DNA of 64,000 bases from Lachnospiraceae bacterium (GTDB taxonomy: Bacteria > Bacillota > Clostridia > Lachnospirales > Lachnospiraceae), in assembly GCA_910574805.1 (NCBI GenBank), contig CAJTCV010000005.1, positions 175,454-239,453 of the forward strand, written 5' to 3'. Made by a program: the position numbers and the translations under genes. This document shows positions 10,269-20,436 of this stretch, in pieces. The notes under the pieces are model-generated. The model was given only the letters and a program-made list of their open reading frames with translations, was not told the DNA's origin and made no database searches. Numbering within the stretch: the stretch's first letter is position 1; each line of letters opens with the position of its first letter.

Positions 10269-11471
10269 ATGGAAGCAAAAGAGCTGAAGCTTTCAGGGCA
10301 GGAAACAGAACGCCTGTATGATAAAAACAGTCATTTGAAGGAATTTGAAGCCGTTGTGCTGTCCTGTGAGAAAAAGGAAACGATAAAAGGGGAGGCGGCC
10401 GGATACCGCGTTGTACTGGACCGGACCGCGTTCTTTCCGGAGGGCGGCGGACAGTTCGGGGACCGGGGCCGGCTGGGTGAGACGGAAGTGACGGATACAA
10501 GAGAGAAGTACGGCATTATTTACCATGAGACAGTGACGCCGCTGGAGCCCGGATGTACGGTGAAGGGAAGGATCGACTATGACGTGCGGTTCGACCGGAT
10601 GCAGCAGCACTCCGGAGAGCATATTCTGTCCGGGCTGGTACACAGTCTGTACGGATATGATAATGTGGGCTTTCACCTGGGGGAGGAGGTCACGACTCTG
10701 GACTTTAACGGCGAGCTGACGGAAGCGCAGGTGAAGGATCTGGAGCGTCTGGCCAACCGGGGCGTATTTGAAAATGTGCCGGTGCAGGTGCTGTATCCCA
10801 CGAAGGAGCAGCTGAAGAGTGTGAACTACCGGAGCAAGATCGAGATCGAAGGCCAGATCCGTATCGTGTCCATCCCGGGGTATGACATCTGCGCCTGCTG
10901 CGCGCCTCATGTGGACCGGACCGGAGAGATCGGACTGATCAAGATTATCGGCTGTGAGAAGCACCGGGGCGGCTGCCGGATGACGATTCTGTGCGGCTTC
11001 CGGGCTCTTTCGGATTATCAGAGGAAGCAGCAGAGCGTGACAGAAGTGTCCGTGGCTCTGTCCGCAAAGCCGGAGAGGATCGGTGAGGCAGTGCTGCATG
11101 CAAAGGAGCAGCAGGGGCGGCTGCGGGAGCAGCTGAACCGGATGCAGCAGCTGTATCTTGGGCGGAAGCTGGAGGAGCTGACGGCAGAGGACCGGAATGT
11201 CTGTATCTTCGAGGAAGAGCTGGACAGTGTAGCGGCCCGGAACTTCATAAACAGCGCCATGGAAAAATGCGGCGGCATCTGCGGCGCATTTATCGGCACG
11301 GACGAAACGGGATATCACTATATCCTGGGCAGCCGGACGACGGATCTGCGGGTATTTTCCAGAGAAATGAATGAACGTTTTCAGGGAAAAGGCGGCGGGA
11401 AGCCGGAGATGGTGCAGGGCTCTCTTATGGGAAGGGCGGAAGAGATACAGGAAATGATACTGAAAGCATGA
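10269..11471 (+). CDS. alaX: Alanyl-tRNA editing protein, AlaX-L type with DHHA1 domain
   Basis: A 400-residue free-standing relative of the AlaRS editing domain, which should hydrolyse mischarged Ser-tRNA(Ala) or Gly-tRNA(Ala). The zinc and catalytic motif is present: HSGEH near residue 113 and CCAPH near 210. The N-terminal beta-barrel has FFPEGGGQFGD near 55, and the C-terminal part ends with a DHHA1-like domain (GGGKPEMVQGSL near 378). ATG 10269 has AAGGAGAG upstream. It ends the chaperone operon and is followed by a strong terminator. Confidence 0.9.
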   Translation: MEAKELKLSGQETERLYDKNSHLKEFEAVVLSCEKKETIKGEAAGYRVVLDRTAFFPEGGGQFGDRGRLGETEVTDTREKYGIIYHETVTPLEPGCTVKGRIDYDVRFDRMQQHSGEHILSGLVHSLYGYDNVGFHLGEEVTTLDFNGELTEAQVKDLERLANRGVFENVPVQVLYPTKEQLKSVNYRSKIEIEGQIRIVSIPGYDICACCAPHVDRTGEIGLIKIIGCEKHRGGCRMTILCGFRALSDYQRKQQSVTEVSVALSAKPERIGEAVLHAKEQQGRLREQLNRMQQLYLGRKLEELTAEDRNVCIFEEELDSVAARNFINSAMEKCGGICGAFIGTDETGYHYILGSRTTDLRVFSREMNERFQGKGGGKPEMVQGSLMGRAEEIQEMILKA

Positions 11472-11488
11472 GATAAAAATACAGAAAT

Positions 11489-11532
11489 GGGACTGGACCG
11501 GCATTCTGACCGGATCAGTCCCGTTCTTTTTC
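11489..11532 (+). terminator. Rho-independent terminator after alaX
   Basis: GGGACTG (11489-11495) pairs with CAGTCCC (11516-11522), with a further ACCGG/CCGG pairing inside, followed by GTTCTTTTTCC. It lies between convergent genes. Confidence 0.85.
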
Positions 11533-11883
11533 CTAACAGACAGGATTGTCCACTTCCACCTTGTCCACTTCCTCATAGGGAGCCAGGGTGGAGACCATTT
11601 TTACCGGCTGGTGGCAGTTGTTTTTGCAATAGTGTACCTCTCCGGGTTCGATGTGGATAAGCTGGCCGGGATGCAGATGATGGACGACGCCGTCCACCAC
11701 GATATCGATCTCTCCTTCCAGTATGAAGAAATCTTCCTCCATCACGTTGTGGTAGTGAGCCCTGAAATCCTGCCCGGGCATAAACTGCACCAAGGCAAAA
11801 TTCATGCGGGGGCCCTTCATCAGATATTTGGGGCCGCTGTCTCCAAAGCGGTATTCCCGGTCTTTTTCATCAACGATATACAT
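11533..11883 (-). CDS. Small cupin-domain protein in the AI-2 locus
   Basis: The 116-residue single-domain cupin has the metal-binding pattern HYHNVMEEDFFILEGE near residue 43 and a second motif around PGEVHY near 80. Such proteins bind a divalent metal in a small beta-barrel. It follows lsrK on the same strand by 35 bases, with GAAGGAG before its ATG, so it is probably cotranscribed. No LsrG-like isomerase gene is nearby, so the cupin may carry out that isomerisation step of AI-2-phosphate breakdown, but this rests on location alone. Confidence 0.85.
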   Translation of the reverse strand: MYIVDEKDREYRFGDSGPKYLMKGPRMNFALVQFMPGQDFRAHYHNVMEEDFFILEGEIDIVVDGVVHHLHPGQLIHIEPGEVHYCKNNCHQPVKMVSTLAPYEEVDKVEVDNPVC

Positions 11884-11918
11884 AGGTCATTTCTCCTTCT
11901 CTTGATTTTATGGTATGT

Positions 11919-13511
11919 TCAGCACCGGCCGGCGGGAAATGCGGTCTGCAGGCCCGGAGCGGTCCACAGAGGCTTTGTAAGCCCCTGGTCCGCCAGTTCA
12001 AGCTGCGCGGCATAGACCTTTCGCCATACCCCGTACAGGTCTTCATAGACTCTGTGGGCTTCCATATCCGGTTCATAAGTCCGGTCCCAGCGCACGGTTT
12101 TTTCCACGCCTTCTTCGATGCTCTCATAGATGCCGGCGCCGTATCCGGCGAGGATGGCGGCTCCGAGGGCGGTCGCTTCTCTGACGGCGGGCACCTTCAC
12201 CGGCATGCCAAGGACATCTGAAAGGATCTGAGACCAGAGGGGGCTTTTGGAGGCACCGCCGGCAAAGATGATCTCCGAAGGCATATTTCCGGTGGCCTCC
12301 CGGACCAGTTCCATATGTCCCCTGACCAGCAGGGCCGTATTTTCCAGAACAGCGCGGTAGAAGGTGTAGCGGTTGAATTTCTCAGGATCCAGTTCAAAGC
12401 CTGTGAAAGTAGGAGATGCGTGCCGCCAGTTGATAAAATTCATCACGTCGCTGAAGGCGCACATCATGCCGTAGCAGCCGGCAGGGATCTTTTCTGCTTC
12501 CTGATTCATCAGGTCATAGGGATCTTCCCCCGTGATCCTGCTTTTCTCAAGCTCCGGCTGGCAGAAGGCGTCCCGGAACCAGCGCATGACCAGGCCGGGC
12601 TTGAAGGCGAGGGCTTCGTACTGCCATACACCGGGAACCGCGTGGCAGTTGACGCGCACCCGGCAGTCCGGGTCCGTCGCTCCGCTGGCGGTGTTGAACT
12701 CGTACTGCCAGAAGCTGCCGCCGAATACGGCTGCCTGGTCCGGCCGGATGGCGCCTGTGCCGACGGCTCCCAGCTGGCAGTCTCCGCCGCCGGCGACGAC
12801 CGGAGTCCCTTCCTTCAGCCCGGTGTCTTCAGCGCCTTTTCCGTTCACAGGGGCAATTACGGTGCCGCATTCTGCCACAGGCGGGAAGATGTCGCTGCGG
12901 ATGCCGCACCATTCGGCAATGGAGGCGTCCCAGGTCCGGCTCTTCAGGTCAAAGATACCGGTGGTGGAGCCGTTGCTGGGCTCGATGACCTCCCGGCCGG
13001 TGAGCTTCCTGATGAGCCAGTCATTGAACATGCCGAGGACAGCGGTCTTTTCGTAGATCTGCGGCATCTTGTCCTTCACCCAGAGAAGACGGGGAAGGGC
13101 GCCCAGGGCGTAGGTCTGACCGCTCTTCCGGTAGATCTCTTTTTCCAGTTCCGGATCCATCCGGATCAGCTTTCCCACTTCGTCATCGCTGCGTGCGTCC
13201 ACGTTGGCGCATGCCCAGATCTCATTTCCTTCTTTATCATAGAGAACGATCCCTTCCCGCATACAGGTGGTGGATACGGCTGCGATCTGCTCCGGCAGGA
13301 TACCGGCCTCCCTGACGGCGCCCCGGATGCATTCGCAGGCAAGCTTCCAGTTCTGTACCCAGTCAAAATCCATACTGCCCGGATAGCGGGGATCCTCCTT
13401 GTGTTCCCATTCCTGCTGGACACATGACGCCTGTGTTCCGTCTGTATGGAACAGAACCGCCCGTACGCTCCCGGTTCCGGCGTCGATGGCCATTAAATAT
13501 TTTTCCTCCAT
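11919..13511 (-). CDS. lsrK: Autoinducer-2 kinase LsrK (FGGY family)
   Basis: LsrK phosphorylates the open form of AI-2 (DPD) at C5, trapping it in the cytoplasm. The product is 530 residues, the same length as E. coli LsrK as I recall it. It shares YLMAIDAGTGSVRAVLF near residue 5, WACANVDARSDDEV near 105, EPSNGSTTGIFDL near 188 and MRWFRDAFCQPE near 318. The C-terminal half has the kinase glycine motif IIFAGGASKSPLWSQIL near 432. The chosen ATG at 13511 has AGGAGG six bases upstream. A 14-codon upstream extension is less likely. It diverges from lsrF across a 174-base promoter region. No lsrABCD importer or lsrR repressor lies in the window. Confidence 0.93.
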   Translation of the reverse strand: MEEKYLMAIDAGTGSVRAVLFHTDGTQASCVQQEWEHKEDPRYPGSMDFDWVQNWKLACECIRGAVREAGILPEQIAAVSTTCMREGIVLYDKEGNEIWACANVDARSDDEVGKLIRMDPELEKEIYRKSGQTYALGALPRLLWVKDKMPQIYEKTAVLGMFNDWLIRKLTGREVIEPSNGSTTGIFDLKSRTWDASIAEWCGIRSDIFPPVAECGTVIAPVNGKGAEDTGLKEGTPVVAGGGDCQLGAVGTGAIRPDQAAVFGGSFWQYEFNTASGATDPDCRVRVNCHAVPGVWQYEALAFKPGLVMRWFRDAFCQPELEKSRITGEDPYDLMNQEAEKIPAGCYGMMCAFSDVMNFINWRHASPTFTGFELDPEKFNRYTFYRAVLENTALLVRGHMELVREATGNMPSEIIFAGGASKSPLWSQILSDVLGMPVKVPAVREATALGAAILAGYGAGIYESIEEGVEKTVRWDRTYEPDMEAHRVYEDLYGVWRKVYAAQLELADQGLTKPLWTAPGLQTAFPAGRC

Positions 13512-13543
13512 GATAACCCTCCTGTTCTGCGTTCTATAAGGGA

Positions 13544-13572
13544 AGTGTGCCACGAAAACAGCTGTTTGTCAA
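13544..13572 (-). promoter_or_regulatory. Candidate lsrK promoter
   Basis: On the minus strand a perfect TTGACA (13572-13567) precedes CACACT (13549-13544) by 17 bases. The -35 is perfect and the -10 weak, so help from an activator is possible. Confidence 0.5.
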
Positions 13573-13606
13573 CAGGGATCGGGCAAAGTCCGGCGAGGTT
13601 GACAAA
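13565..13606. promoter_or_regulatory. Inverted repeat spanning the divergent lsrK/lsrF -35 boxes
   Basis: TTTGTCAAC (13565-13573) and GTTGACAAA (13598-13606) form perfect 9-base arms around a 24-base spacer. Each arm contains the TTGACA -35 box of one of the two divergent promoters. The symmetry is seen directly. Whether a regulator binds it, or it simply reflects two identical -35 boxes, is not decided by the sequence. Confidence 0.55.
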
Positions 13607-13628
13607 GGCGGGGAGGACAGGGTATATT
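13599..13628 (+). promoter_or_regulatory. lsrF promoter
   Basis: TTGACA at 13599-13604 and TATATT at 13623-13628 with an 18-base spacer, 57 bases before the lsrF ATG. Confidence 0.75.
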
Positions 13629-13685
13629 AGTGGGGAATGAGATGTCTGCAGATGCAGAAAAAGAACAGGAAAGGAAGGAATCAGA

Positions 13686-14564
13686 ATGGCGGATAAAGAC
13701 GGTCTGAAAGTGGCGAAGGATTACCATGTGGATGTTCCTTTTGCCAATCAGGAAGGTTTCTATGTAAAAGGTGCGAATGCTCTGGACTGGGGGATGCAGA
13801 AGCATCTGTCCAATATTTTTCATCCGAAGAGCGGTAATTCGGTGATGTTTGCGTTCGACCACGGATATTTTATGGGCTCTACGGCGGGGCTGGAGAGGCT
13901 GGACCTTCTTTTGCCGAAGCTGGCGCCGTATGTGGATGTGTTCATGGGGACCAGGGGGGCGCTTCGCACCTGTGTTCCGCCGCAGATCACCAGAGGGATC
14001 GCGCTCAGGGTAACTTCGGGTTCTTCCATGCTGAATGATGATCTGTCTCATGAAGTGGTGGCTGTGGATGTGGAGGATGCCATCCGGATGAATGCGGACT
14101 GTATGGCGGTGCAGACCTTTATCGGTGCAGACGGGCAGCTCTCCAGCATCGACAATCTGTCCCGGGTCATCAGCGCGGGCATGCGTTACAGCATCCCGAC
14201 CCTGGGCGTGGTGGCAGTAGGAAAGGATATGGAACGGACTGACCGCTTCTTTAAGCTGGCCACGAGGATCGTGGCGGAGATGGGCGTTCAGCTGGTGAAG
14301 ACGTATAACTGTGAAAATTTTGAAGAGGTGGTGGCAGCCTGCCCGGTGCCCATTGTCGTGGCCGGCGGGAAGAAGCTTCCGGAGGCGGAAGCGCTGACCA
14401 TGGCCTATACGGTGATCTCCAAAGGGGCCAGAGGGGTGGATATGGGCCGCAACATCTTCCAGAGCGCGCATCCGGTGGAGATGGCCCAGGCCATCGGTAA
14501 GGTGGTTCATGAAGGCTTTACGGATAAAGAGGCGTATGAATTCTATCAGGATATGATCCATTGA
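13686..14564 (+). CDS. lsrF: 3-hydroxy-5-phosphonooxypentane-2,4-dione thiolase LsrF
   Basis: LsrF splits the isomerised AI-2 phosphate with coenzyme A to give DHAP and acetyl-CoA. The 292-residue protein is a class I aldolase-like TIM barrel. It matches LsrF along its length, including GANALDWGMQKHLSNIFHPK near residue 28, FAFDHGYFMG near 56, TRIVAEMGVQLVKTYN near 197 (probable Schiff-base lysine) and VDMGRNIFQS near 251. AAGGAAGG precedes the ATG at 13686. It is divergent from lsrK and ends at a terminator shared with pyrG. Together with lsrK this is strong evidence for AI-2 degradation in this organism. Confidence 0.94.
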   Translation: MADKDGLKVAKDYHVDVPFANQEGFYVKGANALDWGMQKHLSNIFHPKSGNSVMFAFDHGYFMGSTAGLERLDLLLPKLAPYVDVFMGTRGALRTCVPPQITRGIALRVTSGSSMLNDDLSHEVVAVDVEDAIRMNADCMAVQTFIGADGQLSSIDNLSRVISAGMRYSIPTLGVVAVGKDMERTDRFFKLATRIVAEMGVQLVKTYNCENFEEVVAACPVPIVVAGGKKLPEAEALTMAYTVISKGARGVDMGRNIFQSAHPVEMAQAIGKVVHEGFTDKEAYEFYQDMIH

Positions 14565-14580
14565 CCATTTCTGTATAAAA

Positions 14581-14612
14581 CAGGGTGCCGCATAGGGCGG
14601 CACCCTGTTCTT
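14581..14612. terminator. Bidirectional terminator between lsrF and pyrG
   Basis: CAGGGTGCCGC (14581-14591) and GCGGCACCCTG (14597-14607) form a perfect 11-bp stem with a 5-base loop. It has A residues on the left and TTCTT on the right, so it can serve both converging genes. Confidence 0.85.
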
Positions 14613-16215
14613 ATGATTGTGCTTTTATGGCGGCCTCCACGAATCCCTTGAACAGCGGATGGGGGCGGTTGGGCCGGGATTTCAGCTCCGGATGCGCCTG
14701 AGTTGCCAGGAAGAACGGATGTTCTCTCAGCTCGATCATCTCCACGATCCGTCCGTCCGGGGACAGGCCGGAGAGGACCATGCCGTGTTCTGTGAGGACG
14801 GAGCGATAGTCGTTGTTGACTTCATAACGATGGCGATGGCGTTCCTCGATCTGATCCGTCCCATAGAGGGCGTAGGCCCGGGAAGTTTTGTCCAGTACAC
14901 AGGGACAGGAACCAAGGCGGAGAGTTCCGCCGATGTCCTCCACACCGTTCTGGTCGGGCATCAGAGCGATGACCGGATAGGGCGTGTTGGGATCCAGCTC
15001 AATACTGTGCGCATCCTCCAGCCCTGCGGCGTGGCGCGCATATTCCACGATGGCCAGCTGCATGCCGAGGCACAGCCCCAGGAACGGGACACCGTGCTCT
15101 CTCGCATAACGGATGGCGGCGATCTTGCCGTTGATACCCCGGTCGCCGAAGCCTCCCGGTACCAGGATGCCGGTTACATCTTTCAGAAGTTCGCCTGCAT
15201 TATCCTCTGTGACCAGTTCGGAATCGATCCATTTGATATTGACGACGGCGCGGTTGTCGATGCCGCCGTGCTTCAGTGCCTCCACCACGGAGATATAGGC
15301 ATCATGGAGCTGGATATATTTGCCCACCAGGGCGATATTGACCTCTGTGGTGGGATGGCGCAGCCGGTTGACCATCTCGGTCCAGTCGGTCAGATCCGGC
15401 TCCGGACAGGGCAGGCGCAGGCATTCGCAGGCTACCTGAGCCAGATGCTCTTCCTCCATGGCAAGGGGGGCTTCATACAGATATTCCACGTCCAGGTTCT
15501 GGAGGACGCGGTTCTTCGGGACATTGCAGAACAGTGCGATCTTGTCCTTGATCCCCTTTTCCAGAGGAAGCTCCGTACGGCATACAATGATGTCAGGCTG
15601 GATGCCCATGCCCTGCAGCTCTTTTACAGAGGCCTGGGTGGGCTTGGTCTTCATCTCGCCGGAGGCTTTCAGATAGGGAATCAGCGTCACGTGGATGATG
15701 ATGGCGTTGTCGTGCCCCACCTCATGCTGGAACTGCCGGATGGCCTCCAGGAAGGGCTGGCTCTCGATGTCTCCCACGGTGCCGCCGGTCTCGATGATGG
15801 CAATATGCATGTCCTCCGAAGTGAAATTTCGATAGAACCGGCTCTTGATCTCATTGGTGATATGGGGGATGACCTGCACGGTGCCGCCGCCGTAGTCCCC
15901 GCGCCGTTCCTTCTGAAGCACGGACCAGTATACTTTTCCGGTGGTGACATTGGAATTCTTGTTGAGACTTTCGTCGATGAAGCGCTCGTAATGCCCCAGA
16001 TCCAGATCGGTCTCCGCACCGTCATCGGTGACGAACACCTCTCCGTGCTGTACCGGATTCATGGTCCCCGGATCGATGTTGATATAGGGATCAAATTTCT
16101 GCATGGTGACTTTGTAGCCGCGCGCTTTCAGAAGACGCCCCAGGGAAGCTGCGGTGATCCCTTTTCCAAGACCGGAGACGACGCCTCCTGTGACAAATAC
16201 GTATTTAACTGGCAT
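14611..16215 (-). CDS. pyrG: CTP synthase
   Basis: PyrG aminates UTP to CTP using glutamine. At 534 residues it is the normal length. The N-terminal synthetase domain starts with [20 protein letters not shown], which includes the P-loop, and continues with [13 protein letters not shown] near residue 42. The C-terminal class I glutamine amidotransferase domain has the nucleophile in FLGLCLGMQ near residue 375 and the His/Glu pair near HPEL at about 510. AGGAGG lies 11 bases before its ATG. It is divergent from ftsH. The leader does not obviously show the C-run attenuation signal known from Bacillus pyrG. Confidence 0.96.
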   Translation of the reverse strand: MPVKYVFVTGGVVSGLGKGITAASLGRLLKARGYKVTMQKFDPYINIDPGTMNPVQHGEVFVTDDGAETDLDLGHYERFIDESLNKNSNVTTGKVYWSVLQKERRGDYGGGTVQVIPHITNEIKSRFYRNFTSEDMHIAIIETGGTVGDIESQPFLEAIRQFQHEVGHDNAIIIHVTLIPYLKASGEMKTKPTQASVKELQGMGIQPDIIVCRTELPLEKGIKDKIALFCNVPKNRVLQNLDVEYLYEAPLAMEEEHLAQVACECLRLPCPEPDLTDWTEMVNRLRHPTTEVNIALVGKYIQLHDAYISVVEALKHGGIDNRAVVNIKWIDSELVTEDNAGELLKDVTGILVPGGFGDRGINGKIAAIRYAREHGVPFLGLCLGMQLAIVEYARHAAGLEDAHSIELDPNTPYPVIALMPDQNGVEDIGGTLRLGSCPCVLDKTSRAYALYGTDQIEERHRHRYEVNNDYRSVLTEHGMVLSGLSPDGRIVEMIELREHPFFLATQAHPELKSRPNRPHPLFKGFVEAAIKAQS

Positions 16216-16295
16216 ATGATCTGATTCCTCCTGATATGTTCCGTAAAATGTGGATGAAAACTGCCAACAGACTGTTCAGAAACAAACTTCTTTTC

Positions 16296-16324
16296 ATTAT
16301 AGCTTATCTGTATCAAAAAATCCA
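16296..16324 (-). promoter_or_regulatory. Candidate pyrG promoter
   Basis: On the minus strand TGGATT precedes a perfect TATAAT (16301-16296) by 17 bases, about 80 bases upstream of the pyrG ATG. Confidence 0.55.
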
Positions 16325-16403
16325 CCAGTTTTTCAGGGGAAAGAAGAAAATGATTTTTTATAGTATTTTAATAGAAAGAGGGTAAAATTTCTCAGAAGGT
16401 GTA

Positions 16404-16432
16404 TTGATTTATAGGGGAAGGTTCACTATAAT
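16404..16432 (+). promoter_or_regulatory. ftsH promoter
   Basis: TTGATT and a perfect TATAAT are separated by 17 bases. The -10 ends 29 bases before the chosen ftsH ATG, which favours the 16462 start over the GTG at 16438. Confidence 0.75.
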
Positions 16433-16461
16433 AGGAAGTGCTACGCGCAAGGAGGAAAGAG

Positions 16462-18357
16462 ATGAATGATAAGATTACTCCAACAGGAGATGGAGATAAC
16501 AATCATAAGACACCAAAGAACCGGCAGAGCGTCGTCATATTTTTAATGTTTATGCTGGTAAGCTTTCTGGCACTGAATTTTGTCCAGAATTTCAGGAAGG
16601 ATGCAGGCTCCAAGGAGATCACCTACGATGCATTTATCGATATGCTGGAGGAGGATAAGGTGGAGAAGGTGGAAGACACCGGGCTCACCTGGAAGATCAC
16701 TCCCCGGACGCAGCCGGTGGGGAACGTGGAGATTACTTATTATACCGGCAAGATGAACGATGAAGAGCTCCTGCCCATGCTCAAAGAGCGGGACATCGAG
16801 ATCACGCCCTATATCCAGGATACCATTTCCACGCTGATCTGGCAGGTGGTGTGGAGCCTGCTCCCGCTGATTCTTGTCTGGGTGGCCGTGGGCTATCTGA
16901 TGCGCCGCATGGGTGGCGGCGGCATGATGGGTGTCGGCAAGAGCAAGGCAAAAGTTTATATTGAGAAAGAGACCGGCGTGACCTTCAAGGACGTGGCAGG
17001 TCAGGAGGAGGCGAAGGAGTCTCTGGTGGAAGTGGTGGATTTTCTGCATAATCCGGAGCATTATGCGGAGATCGGCGCCAAGCTTCCCAAGGGAGCGCTG
17101 CTGGTGGGCCCGCCCGGTACCGGCAAGACCCTTCTGGCGAAGGCGGTGGCAGGAGAAGCCCATGTGCCCTTTTTCTCCCTGTCCGGTTCGGACTTTGTGG
17201 AGATGTTCGTAGGTGTGGGCGCTTCCCGTGTCCGGGACCTGTTTGAAGAAGCCAAGAAAAATGCGCCGTGCATCATCTTTATCGATGAGATTGACGCCAT
17301 CGGAAAGAGCCGGGATTCCAGGCTGGGCGGAAACGATGAGCGGGAACAGACGCTGAATCAGCTTCTGGCGGAAATGGACGGTTTTGAGAGCAATAAAGCC
17401 TGCCTGGTGCTGGCGGCGACCAACCGTCCGGAGATCCTGGACCAGGCGCTGCTGCGTCCCGGACGGTTTGACAGAAGAATCATCGTGGAACGTCCGGATC
17501 TGAAGGGCCGCGTGGATGTACTGAAGGTCCATGCCAGGAATGTGCGGCTGGATGAGACGGTAGATCTGGAAGCCATCGCGCTGGCGACCAGCGGTGCGGT
17601 GGGCTCCGACCTTGCCAATATGATCAATGAGGCGGCGATCCTGGCGGTGAAAAACAAGAGGCAGGCCGTATCCCAGAAGGATTTGTTCGAGGCGGTGGAA
17701 GTGGTCCTCATGGGAAAAGAGAAGAAGGACCGCATCCTGAGCGCGGAGGAGCGTAAGATCGTGTCCTACCATGAGGTGGGGCATGCGCTGGTGAGCGCTC
17801 TGCAGAAAGACGCGGAGCCGGTCCAGAAGATCACCATTGTCCCACGGACCATGGGAGCTCTTGGCTATGTCATGCATGTGCCGGAGGAAGAGAAATATCT
17901 GAATACCCGGAAAGAGCTGGAGGCCATGCTGGTGGGCTATCTGGGCGGGCGCGCGGCGGAAGAACTGGTGTTCGAGACGGTGACCACAGGAGCGGCCAAT
18001 GACATTCAGCAGGCCACAAAGCTGGCGCGGGCCATGGTGACACAGTATGGGATGTCTGAGAAATTCGGACTCATGGGGCTGGAGTCGAAGGAGAGCATGT
18101 ATTTAAATAACGGGACTGTATTAAACTGCAGTGATGAGACGGCGGCAGACGTGGACAGTGAGGTTATGCGCATTCTGAAGGCGTCCTATGTGGAGGCCAA
18201 GCGGCTTCTGGCGGAGAACCGGGACTGTCTGGACAGGATCGCGGAGTTCCTGATCGAGAAGGAGACAATCACCGGGAAAGAGTTCATGGAGATTTTCCGC
18301 AAAGTAAAAGAAGAAGCAGACGGATATCAGCAGGAGGAGCTGATCTTCGCAGAGTGA
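16462..18357 (+). CDS. ftsH: ATP-dependent zinc metalloprotease FtsH
   Basis: The 631-residue membrane-anchored AAA protease degrades misassembled membrane proteins and short-lived regulators. A first membrane segment lies at about residues 24-41 and a second near 120-145. The AAA domain has Walker A GPPGTGKT near 216, Walker [10 protein letters not shown] near 270 and the second region of homology [20 protein letters not shown] near 320. The zinc site is HEVGH near 437, with V in place of the more usual A. AAGGAGG precedes ATG 16462. Confidence 0.96.
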   Translation: MNDKITPTGDGDNNHKTPKNRQSVVIFLMFMLVSFLALNFVQNFRKDAGSKEITYDAFIDMLEEDKVEKVEDTGLTWKITPRTQPVGNVEITYYTGKMNDEELLPMLKERDIEITPYIQDTISTLIWQVVWSLLPLILVWVAVGYLMRRMGGGGMMGVGKSKAKVYIEKETGVTFKDVAGQEEAKESLVEVVDFLHNPEHYAEIGAKLPKGALLVGPPGTGKTLLAKAVAGEAHVPFFSLSGSDFVEMFVGVGASRVRDLFEEAKKNAPCIIFIDEIDAIGKSRDSRLGGNDEREQTLNQLLAEMDGFESNKACLVLAATNRPEILDQALLRPGRFDRRIIVERPDLKGRVDVLKVHARNVRLDETVDLEAIALATSGAVGSDLANMINEAAILAVKNKRQAVSQKDLFEAVEVVLMGKEKKDRILSAEERKIVSYHEVGHALVSALQKDAEPVQKITIVPRTMGALGYVMHVPEEEKYLNTRKELEAMLVGYLGGRAAEELVFETVTTGAANDIQQATKLARAMVTQYGMSEKFGLMGLESKESMYLNNGTVLNCSDETAADVDSEVMRILKASYVEAKRLLAENRDCLDRIAEFLIEKETITGKEFMEIFRKVKEEADGYQQEELIFAE

Positions 18358-18427
18358 TACAGAGTGACAGGTCTGCTGTCTGATACGGCTGCCGGGACCT
18401 GGAACGTCTGTTATGGAAGGAGATTGT

Positions 18428-18499
18428 ACAGACTGCGGGCTTTTGTATGTTCATTCGGACCGGGTGTCCGCCTGGAGCGTACAAAAGCCCGCAGTCTGT
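18428..18499. repeat. Perfect 20-bp inverted repeat with nested hairpin
   Basis: ACAGACTGCGGGCTTTTGTA at 18428-18447 is exactly repeated in inverse at 18480-18499. The 32-base loop holds its own hairpin (CGGAC, GTCCG). Only a few T residues follow, so it is a poor classical terminator. It lies between ftsH and uvrC and could be an intergenic palindromic repeat element, an attenuator or an ftsH 3' end. Confidence 0.8.
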
Positions 18500-18565
18500 T
18501 TGCACCGGGGAAGCGCAAAGGAAGGTGTTCCGGCGGCGTATGCACGCATGGAGGGAGGCAGGAGT

Positions 18566-20380
18566 ATGGCATTTGACATTGAGGAGGAACTGAAAAAGCT
18601 TCCGGCGAAGCCGGGAGTCTATCTGATGCACGACGAAAGGGATGCAATCATCTATGTAGGGAAAGCGATTTCCCTTAAGAACCGGGTGCGGCAGTATTTT
18701 CAGTCCAGCAGAAACAAGGGCGTGAAGATCGAGCAGATGGTGACCCATATTACCCGGTTTGAGTATATCATCACAGATTCAGAGCTGGAGGCGCTGGTGC
18801 TGGAGTGCAATCTGATCAAAGAGCACCGGCCCAAATACAATACCATGCTCATGGATGACAAGACTTATCCGTTTATCAAGGTGACGGTACAGGAGGAATA
18901 TCCCAGAGTGATGCTGGCCAGGCAGATGCAGAAGGACCGGGCAAAATATTTCGGTCCCTATACCAGCGGAGGAGCGGTGAAGGATACCATTGATCTGATC
19001 CACAAGCTGTATGGCATACGGACCTGCAACAAGGCGCTGCCGAAGATGCAGGGGAAGGAAAGGCCCTGCCTGAATTATCACATTCATCAGTGTCCGGCGC
19101 CCTGTCAGGGCTATATTTCAAAGGAGGAGTACGGGGAAGCGGTGAAGAAGGCGCTCTCTTTTCTCAATGGAAATTATCCGCTGATCCTGAAGGAGCTGGA
19201 GGAGAAGATGCAGGCGGCATCAGAAGAACTGGAGTTCGAGAAGGCTATTGAATACCGGGAGCTTCTGAACAGCGTCAGCAAGATTGCCCAGAAGCAGAAG
19301 ATCACCAGCAGCCATATGGATGACAAGGACGTGATCGCCATGGCGTCGGACGAGGAGGACGCAGTGGTGCAGATCTTCTTTATCCGGGAGGGGCGGCTGA
19401 TCGGAAGAGACCATTTCTGCCTGCATATCGCCGGGGAGGACGATCAGGAAGAGATTCTGACTACTTTTTTAAAACAGTTTTATGCGGGGACGCCCTATAT
19501 TCCCCGGGAGCTGATGATCCAGTATGAGATCGGGGAAAAGGAGCTGATTGAGGAGTGGCTGAGCGGCAGAAAAGGTCAGAAGGTCCATCTTAAGGTGCCA
19601 AGAAAAGGGGAGAAGGAGAAGCTGGTGGAGCTGGCTCTGAAAAACGCTCAGATGGTGCTGACCCAGGACAAGGAGCGGATTCGCCGGGAGGAGGGGCGGA
19701 CCATCGGCGCCATGAAAGAGATCGCAAAACTTCTTGGACTTCCCGGGATCAGCCGGGTGGAGGCCTACGATATCTCCAACATCAGCGGTTTTCAGACGGT
19801 GGGTTCCATGGTGGTCTACGAAAAAGGACGGCCGAAGCGGTCGGATTACCGAAAATTCCGGATCAAAGGAGTCAAAGGTGCGGACGATTATGCCAGCATG
19901 GAGGAGATGCTGACCAGACGGCTTTCTCATTATGAGAATTATCCGGATCTGATCATGATGGACGGCGGAAGAGGACAGGTAAATATCGCCCTGAAAGTCA
20001 TGGATGCGGTGGGGGTCCACGTACCGGTGTGCGGTATGGTAAAGGATGACAGGCACCGGACCCGCGGCATCTATTTTAACAATGTGGAGCTTCCCATCGA
20101 ACGGGACAGCGAGGGCTTCCGGCTGGTGACGAGGATTCAGGATGAGGCGCACCGTTTTGCCATTGAATACCATCGCTCTCTCAGGAGCAGAGAGCAGGTG
20201 CATTCGGTGCTGGACGATATCCCGGGGATTGGTCCGGCCAGGAGGAAGGCGCTGATGAAAGGCTTTCAGACGCTGGATGAGATCCGGAATGCCGGGGTCG
20301 AAGAACTGGCAGCGGTGCCCGGTATGAACCGGCGCGCTGCCGGGCAGGTTTTTGATTTCTTTCATGTTGATAAGCAGTGA
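18566..20380 (+). CDS. uvrC: Excinuclease ABC subunit C
   Basis: UvrC makes both incisions in nucleotide excision repair. The 604-residue protein has the GIY-YIG nuclease domain at the N terminus ([18 protein letters not shown], residues 17-34), a UVR segment near 205-230, the RNase H-like C-terminal nuclease with [14 protein letters not shown] near 396, and terminal helix-hairpin-helix motifs ([14 protein letters not shown] near 550). The start at ATG 18566 follows GGCAGGAG. The open frame extends 51 codons further upstream across the inverted repeat, but that stretch is not UvrC-like. Confidence 0.95.
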   Translation: MAFDIEEELKKLPAKPGVYLMHDERDAIIYVGKAISLKNRVRQYFQSSRNKGVKIEQMVTHITRFEYIITDSELEALVLECNLIKEHRPKYNTMLMDDKTYPFIKVTVQEEYPRVMLARQMQKDRAKYFGPYTSGGAVKDTIDLIHKLYGIRTCNKALPKMQGKERPCLNYHIHQCPAPCQGYISKEEYGEAVKKALSFLNGNYPLILKELEEKMQAASEELEFEKAIEYRELLNSVSKIAQKQKITSSHMDDKDVIAMASDEEDAVVQIFFIREGRLIGRDHFCLHIAGEDDQEEILTTFLKQFYAGTPYIPRELMIQYEIGEKELIEEWLSGRKGQKVHLKVPRKGEKEKLVELALKNAQMVLTQDKERIRREEGRTIGAMKEIAKLLGLPGISRVEAYDISNISGFQTVGSMVVYEKGRPKRSDYRKFRIKGVKGADDYASMEEMLTRRLSHYENYPDLIMMDGGRGQVNIALKVMDAVGVHVPVCGMVKDDRHRTRGIYFNNVELPIERDSEGFRLVTRIQDEAHRFAIEYHRSLRSREQVHSVLDDIPGIGPARRKALMKGFQTLDEIRNAGVEELAAVPGMNRRAAGQVFDFFHVDKQ

Positions 20381-20395
20381 AAAAAATGGTATGAT
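20367..20395 (+). promoter_or_regulatory. hprK promoter
   Basis: TTGATA and TATGAT are separated by 17 bases, with an extended TG at 20387-20388. The -35 overlaps the last codons of uvrC. Confidence 0.8.
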
Positions 20396-20436
20396 GAAAA
20401 AAGCGGCGGAAGAGCCGTGAGAAGGAGAAGACACCT

